This document shows positions 16,290-24,434 of a DNA stretch of 64,000 bases, piece after piece; the stretch's first letter is position 1, and every line of letters begins with the position of its first letter. Position numbers and translations under genes: made by a program. The notes under the pieces are model-generated. The model was given only the letters and a program-made list of their open reading frames with translations. It did not search any database and was not told where the DNA came from. This stretch comes from Flavobacterium keumense (GTDB lineage: Bacteria > Bacteroidota > Bacteroidia > Flavobacteriales > Flavobacteriaceae). The stretch lies in the NCBI RefSeq assembly GCF_029866485.1, contig NZ_CP092332.1, positions 1,674,001-1,738,000 on the forward strand, given 5' to 3'.

Positions 16290-16450
16290 ATTCGGCTTTA
16301 ATTTGCGATTTTTGTTTAGCACAAAAATAAACAAAGTTGCCTTTTAGTATAACTTTTTTAGATATAAAAATACCAACGGATTTTAAACAGATGTTACTGA
16401 TTTCCGCGGATCCAATCCGTTTAATCTGTGGAATCTGTGTTAAAAAAAAA

Positions 16451-16825
16451 CTATTTTTTCTTTTCCAAATTACTCGCTACACGATAGCGCAGTATTTTTT
16501 GCAATAATTCTTCAGGAAGTGGTTTTTCTGGGGTGAATTGAATGGTTCCTGCTGAGGTTTTGAAACTAGTTAATTCATCTTTGAAAACATCAATAGTTTT
16601 CGAATCCCAAGGGAAAAAACTGCAATGGTTTTTAAAAGCCGCAAAGCCACCAATCATTCCGTGGAAATGGTAGGCTGGCATTTTGTAGCTTAAGTATTCT
16701 TGTGCATCGGGAACGGTGTTTTTTATGATTTGGCGCACACGCTCCAACGCTATTTGTTGCTCAACGGGTAGATTTGAGATATATTTGTTAACTCCTTCGG
16801 TATCGTTAGGTTTAGTTTTAGCCAT
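16451..16825 (-). CDS. DUF1801 / YdhG-like protein
   Basis: A 124-residue cytoplasmic protein with typical DUF1801 features: an N-terminal helix with Y-I-S-N-L-P-V-E-Q-Q, then I-I-K-N-T-V-P-D-A-Q-E-Y-L-S-Y-K-M-P-A-Y near 32-51 and H-C-S-F-F-P near 67-72. The fold is related to the YjbR/frataxin-like group. Its biochemical function is unknown. The region just downstream (about 16375-16445) contains an AT-rich repeat-like phrase with ATCTGTGGAATCTGTG. Confidence 0.75.
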   Translation of the reverse strand: MAKTKPNDTEGVNKYISNLPVEQQIALERVRQIIKNTVPDAQEYLSYKMPAYHFHGMIGGFAAFKNHCSFFPWDSKTIDVFKDELTSFKTSAGTIQFTPEKPLPEELLQKILRYRVASNLEKKK

Positions 16826-16927
16826 TGTAATCTATTTTATTTCAAAAATAATAAAAGTTTTGAGTGGCACGAAAACAAAGTTTGATTTTCGGGTTTTCAA
16901 TTTGTACTTTTGATTCCGTTACAATAA

Positions 16928-17000
16928 CAATTTCAAAAAGCAATTTCAAAAAGCAATTTCAAAAAGCAATTTCAAAAAGCAATTTCAAAAAGCAATTTGA
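16928..17000. repeat. Tandem repeat of 13 bp, five copies plus a partial
   Basis: The unit CAATTTCAAAAAG is repeated exactly five times (16928-16992), then CAATTTGA. It lies about 65 bp before the yaaA start codon. Perfect identity implies recent expansion and likely copy-number variation. Confidence 0.9.
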
Positions 17001-17063
17001 AAACTTACACTAACAGATTTTTATTTTACATTATTTATCTATAGCAAAAAGTATTTCAATTAT

Positions 17064-17822
17064 ATGAAAATAGTGATTTCCCCAGCTAAGTCGTTGAACT
17101 TCCAAAAAGAATTGCCTACAACGCAATTCACACAGCCTAGTTTATTAAAAGAGTCCAAAAAAGTGCATGCGGTTTTGAAACAAAAAATACCTGCTGAGTT
17201 ATCACAATTGATGGCGATCTCAGATAAATTGGCTGATTTGAATTGGCAACGCAATAAGGCGTGGAAAACTCCTTTCAATAGTTCGAATGCCCGTCCTGCG
17301 GTTTATGCTTTTGATGGAGATGTGTATACTGGTTTAGACGCGTATTCGATTCCAATGGAAAAGTTGGATGTGTTGCAAGAGCGTTTACGCATTTTATCCG
17401 GTTTGTATGGGGTGCTGAAACCTTTGGATTTGATACAAGCTTACCGATTGGAAATGGGAACCAAATTGCCTATTGGCGAAAACAACAACTTATATGATTT
17501 TTGGAAAAGTACGGTAACGGCTAGTTTGAATAAAGAATTGAAAAAAGGAGAGTTGTTTGTGAACTTGGCAAGCAATGAATATTTTTCAGTAATTGATACT
17601 AAAGCGTTAAAAGTGCCAGTTATTACGCCCGACTTTAAAGACTATAAAGACGGCAAATTAAAGATGATTAGTTTCTTTGCCAAAAAGGCGAGAGGCATGA
17701 TGGTGCGTTATATTATTGATACGAATGCTGAAACTATCGACGATTTAAAAGGGTTCAACTACGAAGGTTATCAATTTGATGCCAATTTATCGAAGGGGAA
17801 TAATTTGGTTTTTACGAGATAA
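17064..17822 (+). CDS. yaaA: YaaA-family peroxide-stress protein
   Basis: YaaA lowers intracellular free iron and limits Fenton damage during hydrogen peroxide stress in E. coli. The 252-residue protein is full length. It opens with the diagnostic M-K-I-V-I-S-P-A-K-S-L, has R-P-A-V-Y-A-F-D-G-D-V-Y near 76-87, the G-L-Y-G-V-L-K-P-L-D motif near 116-125, N-L-A-S-N-E-Y near 167-173 and F-F-A-K-K-A-R-G near 203-210. The gene stands alone behind a 13-bp tandem repeat that may lie in its promoter or leader. Confidence 0.93.
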   Translation: MKIVISPAKSLNFQKELPTTQFTQPSLLKESKKVHAVLKQKIPAELSQLMAISDKLADLNWQRNKAWKTPFNSSNARPAVYAFDGDVYTGLDAYSIPMEKLDVLQERLRILSGLYGVLKPLDLIQAYRLEMGTKLPIGENNNLYDFWKSTVTASLNKELKKGELFVNLASNEYFSVIDTKALKVPVITPDFKDYKDGKLKMISFFAKKARGMMVRYIIDTNAETIDDLKGFNYEGYQFDANLSKGNNLVFTR

Positions 17823-17887
17823 TAATTCGTTCACCGCAGATTCGCAGATTACAATAATTGGGTTCTTTGAGTTTAGATTTGAAATAA

Positions 17888-17926
17888 AAAAAACACAGAC
17901 TAAAACCGAGGTTTTAATCTGTGTGT
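17888..17926 (-). terminator. Terminator of the tetR-tolC-emrAB operon
   Basis: ACACAGACTAAAACC and GGTTTTAATCTGTGT form a 15-bp stem with one wobble. On the minus strand it is followed by a T-run, so it ends the efflux operon just past the emrB stop. Confidence 0.8.
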
Positions 17927-17935
17927 AGAAGTATT

Positions 17936-19513
17936 TTAGTGCATTGCTTCGGCAGGATCAATTTTATTTTTCCCTTTTTTGATTAATAAAATAATCGGGA
18001 TACAGCAAAGGAACAGGATGCCTAGATACATAAAAACATCCATATACGCCATAACGGTAGATTGCTTCATGACCGAATAATCGAGTATTTGATAGGCTTT
18101 ATTCAAGGCTTCATTACTGCTATATCCTTTGGATATAAATCCTCTTTGAAGCATAGCAATACGTTGTTGTACATTAGTTTTTGTAGGATCCAAATGAGTC
18201 AATAAATTCACACGGTGTTCTTGACTGAATCTAGAGATGTAGGTTGTAATGATGGCAATACCAAAAGAACCTCCTAGTTGACGCATCATTCCGGTAAAAG
18301 CTGCCCCTTCGCCAATGCTTCTTCCTTTCAAAGTAGAAAGCGATAGGGTAGTGATGGGTACAAAAAGCAATCCTAATCCAATTCCTCTTAAAATTAATGG
18401 CCAGAATAAATGTTCTACTCCTGTATCAGGCGTCATTCGACTGTACATTAAGAAAGTAAAGAAAAAGAAAATCAAGAATCCGACTGCGACCATATAGCCT
18501 TGTGGAATTCCTTTTTGAATCATTTTACCAATGATAGGCATCATGAATGCCGTAGTTATGGAACCTGGAATTAATAATAAACCAGCATCTGTAGCTGTCC
18601 AACCCAAAATAGCTTGGGTGTAAATAGGAATAATTAGAGTCGAACCATACAGACCAAATCCAAGGATAAAACACATCACGATACCAATGTGGAGATTACC
18701 GTCTTTTAAAACACTCAAGTTGACAATGGGATGTTCATAAGTGAGTTCGCGCCAAATAAAAAACAACAAACCAAAAACCGATACGATGCTTAAAATCAAG
18801 ATAGTAGTATCGTTAAACCAGTCATCTTGCTGACCGTGTTCTAAAACATATTGTAACGAACCAATAAAAGCACTTAACAAAAAAATTCCCCACCAATCGA
18901 CTTGATGCGCTTTTAGTTTTTCACCGTATTTCGGACTTCGAACAAAAGAAAATGCTAAAACAGCTGCAATAATTCCGATAGGAATGTTGATGTAAAAAAT
19001 GTAAGGCCAAGAAAAATTATCTACGATATAACCTCCTAATGGCGGACCTAATGTAGGACCTACAATAACTCCCATTCCGTAAATAGCTTGCGCCATTCCA
19101 CGTTTTTCTGCAGGATAGCTTTCGGTAATAATGGTTTGAGCCGTTACTAATAACGCTCCTCCACCCAATCCTTGGATGAATCGAAAAATGATTAATTCCC
19201 AAATAGTACTGGCATTCCCACATAAAAAGGAAGCCGTTGTAAATAGGATGATCGACACTACAAAATAATTTCGTCTTCCAAATTGTTGCGAAAGCCAACT
19301 CGTCATCGGGATGACAATTACATTCGCAATAGCATAAGCGGTAATAACCCAAGCTACATCATTTAAGGTCGCTCCAAGACTTCCTCGCATATTAGTTAGC
19401 GCCACGTTGACAATAGTGGTGTCTACAATTTCGAGCAAGGCACAAAGTACCGCTGTAATGGTGATGATTACACGTCTATGGCCGTATTCTACTAAATCGT
19501 CTGCTTGTACCAT
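17936..19513 (-). CDS. DHA2-family MFS drug-efflux transporter (EmrB-like)
   Basis: The 525-residue protein has about 14 membrane helices, as in the DHA2 family. An early D-T-T-I-V-N-V-A-L motif is near 31-39, a W-V-I-T-A-Y segment near 54-59, and G-R-R-N-Y in the loop after helix 2. The antiporter-type R-F-I-Q-G-L-G-G-G is near 111-119, and G-P-T-L-G-P-P-L-G-G near 154-163. It would be the inner-membrane pump of a proton-driven tripartite exporter with the HlyD and TolC proteins of the same operon. Its start is one base after the emrA stop. The drug specificity is not predictable. Confidence 0.92.
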   Translation of the reverse strand: MVQADDLVEYGHRRVIITITAVLCALLEIVDTTIVNVALTNMRGSLGATLNDVAWVITAYAIANVIVIPMTSWLSQQFGRRNYFVVSIILFTTASFLCGNASTIWELIIFRFIQGLGGGALLVTAQTIITESYPAEKRGMAQAIYGMGVIVGPTLGPPLGGYIVDNFSWPYIFYINIPIGIIAAVLAFSFVRSPKYGEKLKAHQVDWWGIFLLSAFIGSLQYVLEHGQQDDWFNDTTILILSIVSVFGLLFFIWRELTYEHPIVNLSVLKDGNLHIGIVMCFILGFGLYGSTLIIPIYTQAILGWTATDAGLLLIPGSITTAFMMPIIGKMIQKGIPQGYMVAVGFLIFFFFTFLMYSRMTPDTGVEHLFWPLILRGIGLGLLFVPITTLSLSTLKGRSIGEGAAFTGMMRQLGGSFGIAIITTYISRFSQEHRVNLLTHLDPTKTNVQQRIAMLQRGFISKGYSSNEALNKAYQILDYSVMKQSTVMAYMDVFMYLGILFLCCIPIILLIKKGKNKIDPAEAMH

Positions 19514-19514
19514 T

Positions 19515-20594
19515 TTATTTTAAATGTACGTCAACATCCACATTCATTCCTGGACGTAATAATTTAATTTTTTCAGGATCGTTGGTAGCGTCTAAACTGA
19601 TTTTTACAGGCAAACGTTGGATGGTTTTTACAAAGTTACCCGTAGCATTATCAGGAGGTAGCAATGAAAAGCGTGCTCCTGTTGCTGGAGAAAAAGAAGT
19701 AATAGTTCCTTGGAAATCATAATCAGGATAGGCATCTACTTTGATGGTTACTTTTTGTCCTTCTACCATTTTGTTCAATTGCGTTTCTTTGAAATTAGCA
19801 ATTACCCAAGCCGAAGCATTATTGATAATTTGGAACAACGATTGCCCTGCCTGAACCAATTGCCCGGGCTGAATATCTACTTTAGATACTTGCCCGTCGA
19901 TAGCTGCAGTAACAACAGTATAAGTTAAGTTCAATTTAGCCGCCTCTAATTGTGCTTGCGCTCTTTTAATATTGGCAGCAGCCACTTCAGTTTGTTTGTT
20001 AGACACTTTTGATTTGGCTTCAATAACTGATTTTTGAAAGCTACTTGCTTTTTGTTGTTGTTGCAAAATACGCACCTGAGTCTCGGCTTCTTGTTTGGCA
20101 GCCAAAGCTTGCTCGTATTGTTGTTTGGTAATCGAGTGATTTTTGTACAAATTGTTGTATCTGTTATAATCACTGGTTAAGCGTCCCAAACGAATTTTTG
20201 CTGCCTCAATGTTACCACCTGCTGATTGAACGTTAGCGTCAGAAACAGCTACGCTAGCTAAAGCACCACTGATGTCTGCTTTTGATACTTCAAAACTTCC
20301 TTCGGCAGCTACTAGTGCAGCATTAGCTTCTTCAATTTTAATTTTAAAATCTCTTTGGTCAATCGTAAATAAAGTGTCTCCTTTTTTTACAAAATCGTTG
20401 TCTTTTACATATACTTTGTCCACATATCCAGAAACTCTTGGAATAATTGGATTCATTCTTTTCTCAATTTGAGCATCATCTGTTAGCTCGTGAGATTGTG
20501 CGTGCAGGTATTTGTATGTTCCATAAGAACCACCTACAATGATTAATGCTAAAAATATAGTGATGAACTTTTTATTGGTATTTTTCTTTTCCAT
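19515..20594 (-). CDS. HlyD-family periplasmic adaptor (EmrA-like)
   Basis: The 359-residue protein has one N-terminal membrane helix (about 9-27) that anchors it in the inner membrane. Next come a biotinyl-lipoyl-like half motif, I-I-P-R-V-S-G-Y-V-D-K-V-Y-V-K-D-N-D-F-V, near 49-68, a long coiled-coil hairpin rich in Ala, Gln and Lys near 85-210, the second lipoyl half with G-Q-V-S-K-V-D-I-Q-P-G-Q near 235, and a beta-barrel region. This is the adaptor that links the EmrB-like pump to the TolC channel of the same operon. Confidence 0.92.
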   Translation of the reverse strand: MEKKNTNKKFITIFLALIIVGGSYGTYKYLHAQSHELTDDAQIEKRMNPIIPRVSGYVDKVYVKDNDFVKKGDTLFTIDQRDFKIKIEEANAALVAAEGSFEVSKADISGALASVAVSDANVQSAGGNIEAAKIRLGRLTSDYNRYNNLYKNHSITKQQYEQALAAKQEAETQVRILQQQQKASSFQKSVIEAKSKVSNKQTEVAAANIKRAQAQLEAAKLNLTYTVVTAAIDGQVSKVDIQPGQLVQAGQSLFQIINNASAWVIANFKETQLNKMVEGQKVTIKVDAYPDYDFQGTITSFSPATGARFSLLPPDNATGNFVKTIQRLPVKISLDATNDPEKIKLLRPGMNVDVDVHLK

Positions 20595-20606
20595 GTCAGG
20601 TGTTGG

Positions 20607-21935
20607 TTATAGTTTTGAAATAGTGAAAGTACGGGTTAATTGCCCCGTTGCGTTAAGTAAGGCGTAGTATTTTTGAATGATATTGGCTTTAGCTAATGTT
20701 TTATTGATATTAGCACTTAGTTGTTCTACATCGGCTTCTAATAAGTCATTGGTATCGGCTAATCCGTTATCGTATTTATCTTTAATGATTCGGTAGTTTT
20801 CTGAAGATTGTGCCACAGCTTGTCCGTACACTTCATTTTGTTGGATGGCTAAATGGTATTCTTCTATTGCTTTTTGAACTTCAATTTTGATATAGTCGGT
20901 TAGCATGGCTTCTGAATTTTGAATTTCAGTTGCTTTGCTTTCGGCTAATTTGACAGCAGTGCCATTTTTAAAAATAGTACTCAAGTCATACGATAAACCT
21001 AAGCCAAAATTCATGGCATTTTGAACAGTTACCACATTTTTCAAATCCAATGCGACATAACCACCGATTACATTTATGGAAGGATAATACCCTCCTTTAG
21101 TTAATTTGATGTTGGCTTTGCTCGCTTTTCCTTGCAATTGAACCGCTTGTAGATCTTTTCTGTTTTCCAAAGCAGGTTGCTCGCTTGTTGGAACATTATC
21201 CATTTTGAAATTAGCAAAATCACCTTCACGAATTTCTAATTGAGTTCCAACAGGCAATTTCAATAAAGTAATTAACTGAAAGTTGATGATATTTTCGTCA
21301 TTCACCGCTTCATCAATCGATAATTTGATTTTAGATACTTGCAATTGTGCTTTCAATAAATCATTTCGAGCGATGATTTCATTTTTTTCTAATTCGCTAA
21401 AATCAAATGCACGTTGTTCAGCTCGTTTTTGATTTTCTTTCAAAAGAGAAATTGTTTTCTGTGCCTTGAATAAACTAGCATAAAGATTAATCACTTTCAT
21501 AGCAACTTCCTCTTTGGTATGAGTTGCAGATGCTGTTTCGGCTTCGTACAAATTTTCATGCATCTGTACACTATTTTGTATTCTAAAACCAGCAAAAACA
21601 GGTACAGAAACATTAATTTGCCCAATCATTAGTTGGTCAACCACAGGTAATGAACCTGAATTGCTATTTTGACTTGACTTTAAATTGATGGAAGCATTCG
21701 CTAATCGTTGGTATTGTCCCGAAATTCTTAAATCGGGGTATTGATTGTTCTTTGCCGATTCTAACTCGTATTTCTTAGAGTTTACTTTGGCATTTGCCAA
21801 TCCTACTTCATTGCTTTTGCCCCAAGCTAAATTAACGGCTTCGTCTAATGTTAGGCTTTTTCTCTCTTGTGCATCTATGGAATTGATTCCTAAAACGTAC
21901 AATCCAAAGAGCAAGAATCGATTAATTTTCTTCAT
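20607..21935 (-). CDS. TolC-family outer-membrane efflux protein
   Basis: The 442-residue protein has a signal peptide ending near D-A-Q. Two similar halves follow, each with a long alpha-helical coiled-coil and a beta segment, as in TolC. L-T-L-D-E-A-V-N-L-A-W near 28-38 is the standard opening of the mature part. It overlaps tetR upstream by 14 bp and precedes emrA by 12 bp. It forms the outer-membrane channel of the exporter. Confidence 0.9.
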   Translation of the reverse strand: MKKINRFLLFGLYVLGINSIDAQERKSLTLDEAVNLAWGKSNEVGLANAKVNSKKYELESAKNNQYPDLRISGQYQRLANASINLKSSQNSNSGSLPVVDQLMIGQINVSVPVFAGFRIQNSVQMHENLYEAETASATHTKEEVAMKVINLYASLFKAQKTISLLKENQKRAEQRAFDFSELEKNEIIARNDLLKAQLQVSKIKLSIDEAVNDENIINFQLITLLKLPVGTQLEIREGDFANFKMDNVPTSEQPALENRKDLQAVQLQGKASKANIKLTKGGYYPSINVIGGYVALDLKNVVTVQNAMNFGLGLSYDLSTIFKNGTAVKLAESKATEIQNSEAMLTDYIKIEVQKAIEEYHLAIQQNEVYGQAVAQSSENYRIIKDKYDNGLADTNDLLEADVEQLSANINKTLAKANIIQKYYALLNATGQLTRTFTISKL

Positions 21936-22551
21936 GTATCAGTAGCGCTTTTATGGTTTGTTGTATATGATTTTTTAATTCTGTTGTGCTGTAATTTTCA
22001 AAAGCCTCTTTGGTGTTCAATCCCAATACTTCTTCAAAAAACGGTTTGTTCATTTGGAAATGAAAAAAAGTTCCTAAAATAGTAGGAGTGAGCAAGGGAA
22101 CAATAATATCTTTTCTGAAAACGCCTTTTTGTTGACCTTCTTCAATGATGGTTTCGAGTGTTTTTAGATTTCCTTTTTTTAATTCAGAAAATGCCGCTAA
22201 ACTTTTGGCTCTTTTTTCAGAATTGAATTCAAAATGTAAAATGCGATAAATTCCTTTGTTTTTGTTCATTCGATTGAGGTACAATTCAATCAGCTTATTG
22301 ATTTTGTCAATAGGTTCTAACTCTTCCTGAATCAGATGATCCAATTGATTTTTTAAATCCGATGTTCTATAGAAAAGTAAGGATTCCAATAAACGTTCTT
22401 TCGACCCAAAATAGTATGAAATCATTGCAATATTGATTTTGGCTATTTTCGAAATATCCCGAATAGAAGTTCCGTCAAAACCCTTTTCTGCGAATAAGGT
22501 TTCGGCTACTTCTAAAATCTGAATTTGTTTGTCGGTGAAATTGCTTTTCAA
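21922..22551 (-). CDS. TetR-family repressor of the EmrAB-TolC operon
   Basis: The 209-residue protein has the TetR helix-turn-helix near residues 8-55: I-L-E-V-A-E-T-L-F-A-E-K-G-F-D-G-T-S-I-R-D-I and I-N-I-A-M-I-S-Y-Y-F-G-S-K-E-R-L. The C-terminal ligand-binding part is variable, as usual. It is the first gene of the operon, and two contiguous near-palindromic 16-bp sites lie 28 bp before its start. This suggests that it represses its own operon until a drug or metabolite binds. Confidence 0.9.
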   Translation of the reverse strand: MKSNFTDKQIQILEVAETLFAEKGFDGTSIRDISKIAKINIAMISYYFGSKERLLESLLFYRTSDLKNQLDHLIQEELEPIDKINKLIELYLNRMNKNKGIYRILHFEFNSEKRAKSLAAFSELKKGNLKTLETIIEEGQQKGVFRKDIIVPLLTPTILGTFFHFQMNKPFFEEVLGLNTKEAFENYSTTELKNHIQQTIKALLIHEEN

Positions 22552-22573
22552 AGCATTATTTTTTTAGCAATGA

Positions 22574-22610
22574 CAAAATTAAACAACTGTTTAATTAAAC
22601 GACTGTTTAA
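22574..22610 (-). promoter_or_regulatory. Promoter -7 box and double TetR-type operator
   Basis: Two contiguous 16-bp sites, TTAAACAACTGTTTAA (22579-22594) and TTAAACGACTGTTTAA (22595-22610), are near-palindromes that differ at one base. On the minus strand a -7 box TAATTTTG lies at 22574-22581, overlapping the first site. Binding of the TetR protein here would block transcription. Regulator identity is inferred from position. Confidence 0.75.
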
Positions 22611-22674
22611 ATTGTATTTAACACCATTTTAACAAATAATTAGCGCTAAAAAAAATATACGGAAAAAGTAATAA

Positions 22675-23124
22675 TTACACTATTGATTTACCCAAACAAA
22701 CACTTGTTACTACATTTTCATATTGGTCATAATTAGGAATGACGGAATAACCTGCTTTAGTGTACAGTTGAATGGCTTGCGGATTGTTAGTTCCTGTTTC
22801 CAGAATACAGTTGGTAAAACCGTATTCGCTTGCCCAATTTTCTAATGCGGATAGGATTCCTTTAGCAATGCCTTGACCGCGAAAATCGGGGCGAACAAAC
22901 ATTCGTTTTATTTCGGCGGTAGTGTTATTGTAGGGTTTGAAAGCACCGCAACCAACAGCATGATTACGGTGGTAGCCAACCACGACATTCTTAATGTGAT
23001 CCAAGGTGTCGAATTGAGCATAAAACGCATGGTCTTCACCATCGTGAATAGCTAGATCTTCGTCTAATAGAGTGACTAGTTTTAAAAAGTTTTCGTTATC
23101 AGAGGTTGTTCTTTCGAATGTCAT
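22675..23124 (-). CDS. GNAT-family N-acetyltransferase
   Basis: A 149-residue single-domain GNAT enzyme that would transfer an acetyl group from acetyl-CoA to an unknown substrate. The acetyl-CoA-binding motif A reads V-R-P-D-F-R-G-Q-G-I-A-K-G near 76-88, and N-P-Q-A-I-Q-L-Y-T-K-A-G-Y near 118-130 is the usual C-terminal motif. It starts 11 bp after the trpA stop and lies at the end of the trp operon, so it is probably co-transcribed. No link to tryptophan metabolism is evident. Confidence 0.85.
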   Translation of the reverse strand: MTFERTTSDNENFLKLVTLLDEDLAIHDGEDHAFYAQFDTLDHIKNVVVGYHRNHAVGCGAFKPYNNTTAEIKRMFVRPDFRGQGIAKGILSALENWASEYGFTNCILETGTNNPQAIQLYTKAGYSVIPNYDQYENVVTSVCLGKSIV

Positions 23125-23135
23125 AGAAATAAATT

Positions 23136-23897
23136 TTATCGAATCTCTTTCACAAATTCTTCAATTTTTCCTGTTCCATTTTGGGTTAAATGGTTAATGA
23201 AAGCACTTCCAATAATGGCGCCTTTCGCAAATTCAGTTGCTTGGTTGAACGTTTCGGCATTGTTGATTCCAAAACCAATGATTTGTGGGTTTTTCAAATT
23301 CATAGCAGCAATACGCTTGAAATAATTTTCTTGTGTACTTCCAAAACCCGATTGCGAGCCCGTTACACTAGCAGAACTTACCATATAAATAAATCCGTCA
23401 GAGACGCTATCAATAAAACGAATACGTTCGTCAGAGGTTTGTGGTGTAATTAAAAACACGTTGATTAAGCCGTATTTTTCAAAAGTAGCTTTGTATTGCT
23501 CCGCATATACATCCACTGGTAAATCAGGAATGATTAAACCGTCAATGCCAATTTCGGCGCATTTTTTACAGAAATTTTCTACCCCGTATTGCAACATTGG
23601 GTTGAAATACCCCATAATTACTAACGGAATGGAAACTGTTTTGCGAATGTCTTTCAATTGGTCAAACAAAACTTGAGTTGTCATTCCGTTGTGTAAGGCT
23701 TGAGTAGAACTCGCTTGAATAGTTGGTCCATCGGCCAAAGGGTCGCTAAATGGCAAGCCTATTTCAATCATATCAATGCCACTTTTTTCCAAATCTTGAA
23801 TGATTTGTACCGTATCGTTCAGGCTAGGATAACCCGCTGAAAAATAGATAGACAATACTTTTTTAGTTTCTTGTAATTTTTGATTGATTCGATTCAT
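23136..23897 (-). CDS. trpA: Tryptophan synthase alpha subunit
   Basis: TrpA cleaves indole-3-glycerol phosphate to indole and glyceraldehyde 3-phosphate. The 253-residue TIM-barrel protein shows the catalytic glutamate in M-I-E-I-G-L-P-F-S-D-P-L-A-D-G-P near 40-55, the aspartate of the same motif, and the phosphate-binding G-F-G-I-N-N near 205. It is the last biosynthetic gene of the operon and is separated from trpB by about 540 bp. That gap contains an unrelated four-helix-bundle gene and two 7-bp repeat arrays. Confidence 0.96.
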   Translation of the reverse strand: MNRINQKLQETKKVLSIYFSAGYPSLNDTVQIIQDLEKSGIDMIEIGLPFSDPLADGPTIQASSTQALHNGMTTQVLFDQLKDIRKTVSIPLVIMGYFNPMLQYGVENFCKKCAEIGIDGLIIPDLPVDVYAEQYKATFEKYGLINVFLITPQTSDERIRFIDSVSDGFIYMVSSASVTGSQSGFGSTQENYFKRIAAMNLKNPQIIGFGINNAETFNQATEFAKGAIIGSAFINHLTQNGTGKIEEFVKEIR

Positions 23898-23904
23898 TGT
23901 AATT

Positions 23905-23939
23905 TACGATTTACGATTTACGATATACGATTTGGCGTA
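23905..23939. repeat. Heptanucleotide repeat array before trpA
   Basis: TACGATT, TACGATT, TACGATA, TACGATT, then the weaker TGGCGTA. It begins 8 bp upstream of the trpA start codon. Same 7-mer family as the array at 11338. Confidence 0.7.
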
Positions 23940-23951
23940 TAGTATATTTTG

Positions 23952-24320
23952 TTATTTTGTGTTATTAATTCGAGCTGTTTTTAATGATGATACAATGATA
24001 GCTGTAATTTCATTTGCTTCTTGTAAGAGGAATTCAATTTCCGAATTTAATCCAATTTGTTCTATCATCGTAATATCTTGAATGAGTTCAAGAAAAAAGT
24101 GACTTTCATCAGCCTCTTCTTCAACAATTTTTAATTTATTAATAAAATCTGGGGCAGATTTAGCTCTTTGGGTTGCTCTATAATTGGCACCTACCGAGCT
24201 AGAACAACGAATAAGTTGGTTGACATACGCATTGTATTCTCTGGTTTTGGGCAATTTACTACATAGAATCCAACAATCAATAGCAAACTTTTTAGTTCGT
24301 CTTAGCATTACTTCTTTCAT
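23952..24320 (-). CDS. Four-helix-bundle protein (23S rRNA intervening-sequence type)
   Basis: The 122-residue protein matches the small four-helix-bundle family first seen inside intervening sequences of 23S rRNA genes. The opening helix has F-A-I-D-C-W-I-L-C-S-K-L-P. Then comes the diagnostic R-C-S-S-S-V-G-A-N-Y-R-A-T near 39-51, followed by K-L-K-I-V-E-E-E-A-D-E-S-H-F-F-L-E near 63-79. Basic residues at both ends suit RNA binding, but function is unknown. It lies between trpB and trpA in operon orientation, bracketed by 7-bp repeat arrays, which suggests a later insertion. No rRNA gene is near. Confidence 0.85.
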   Translation of the reverse strand: MKEVMLRRTKKFAIDCWILCSKLPKTREYNAYVNQLIRCSSSVGANYRATQRAKSAPDFINKLKIVEEEADESHFFLELIQDITMIEQIGLNSEIEFLLQEANEITAIIVSSLKTARINNTK

Positions 24321-24364
24321 AAGATTTGGGGGCTTTAAGTGTTAATTTATAACTACTATATTTT

Positions 24365-24434
24365 AAAATCGTACTTCTTACTTCGTATATCCAATATAGT
24401 AAATCGTATATTGAATATCGTACTTCGTAAATTC
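24365..24434. repeat. Degenerate heptanucleotide array ending at the trpB stop codon
   Basis: Ten units in strict 7-bp register, for example TACTTCT, TACTTCG, TAAATCG, TATATTG, AATATCG, TACTTCG, TAAATTC. Most begin with TA or AA. The array ends on the base next to the trpB stop (24435-24437). Confidence 0.6.

Noticed and set aside
16375..16445. Repeat-like phrase near the DUF1801 gene (ATCTGTGGAATCTGTG)
   Set aside because: It resembles a common AT-rich intergenic repeat, but only weak partial echoes exist in this window (near 17835 and 27225), so it is not listed as a feature.
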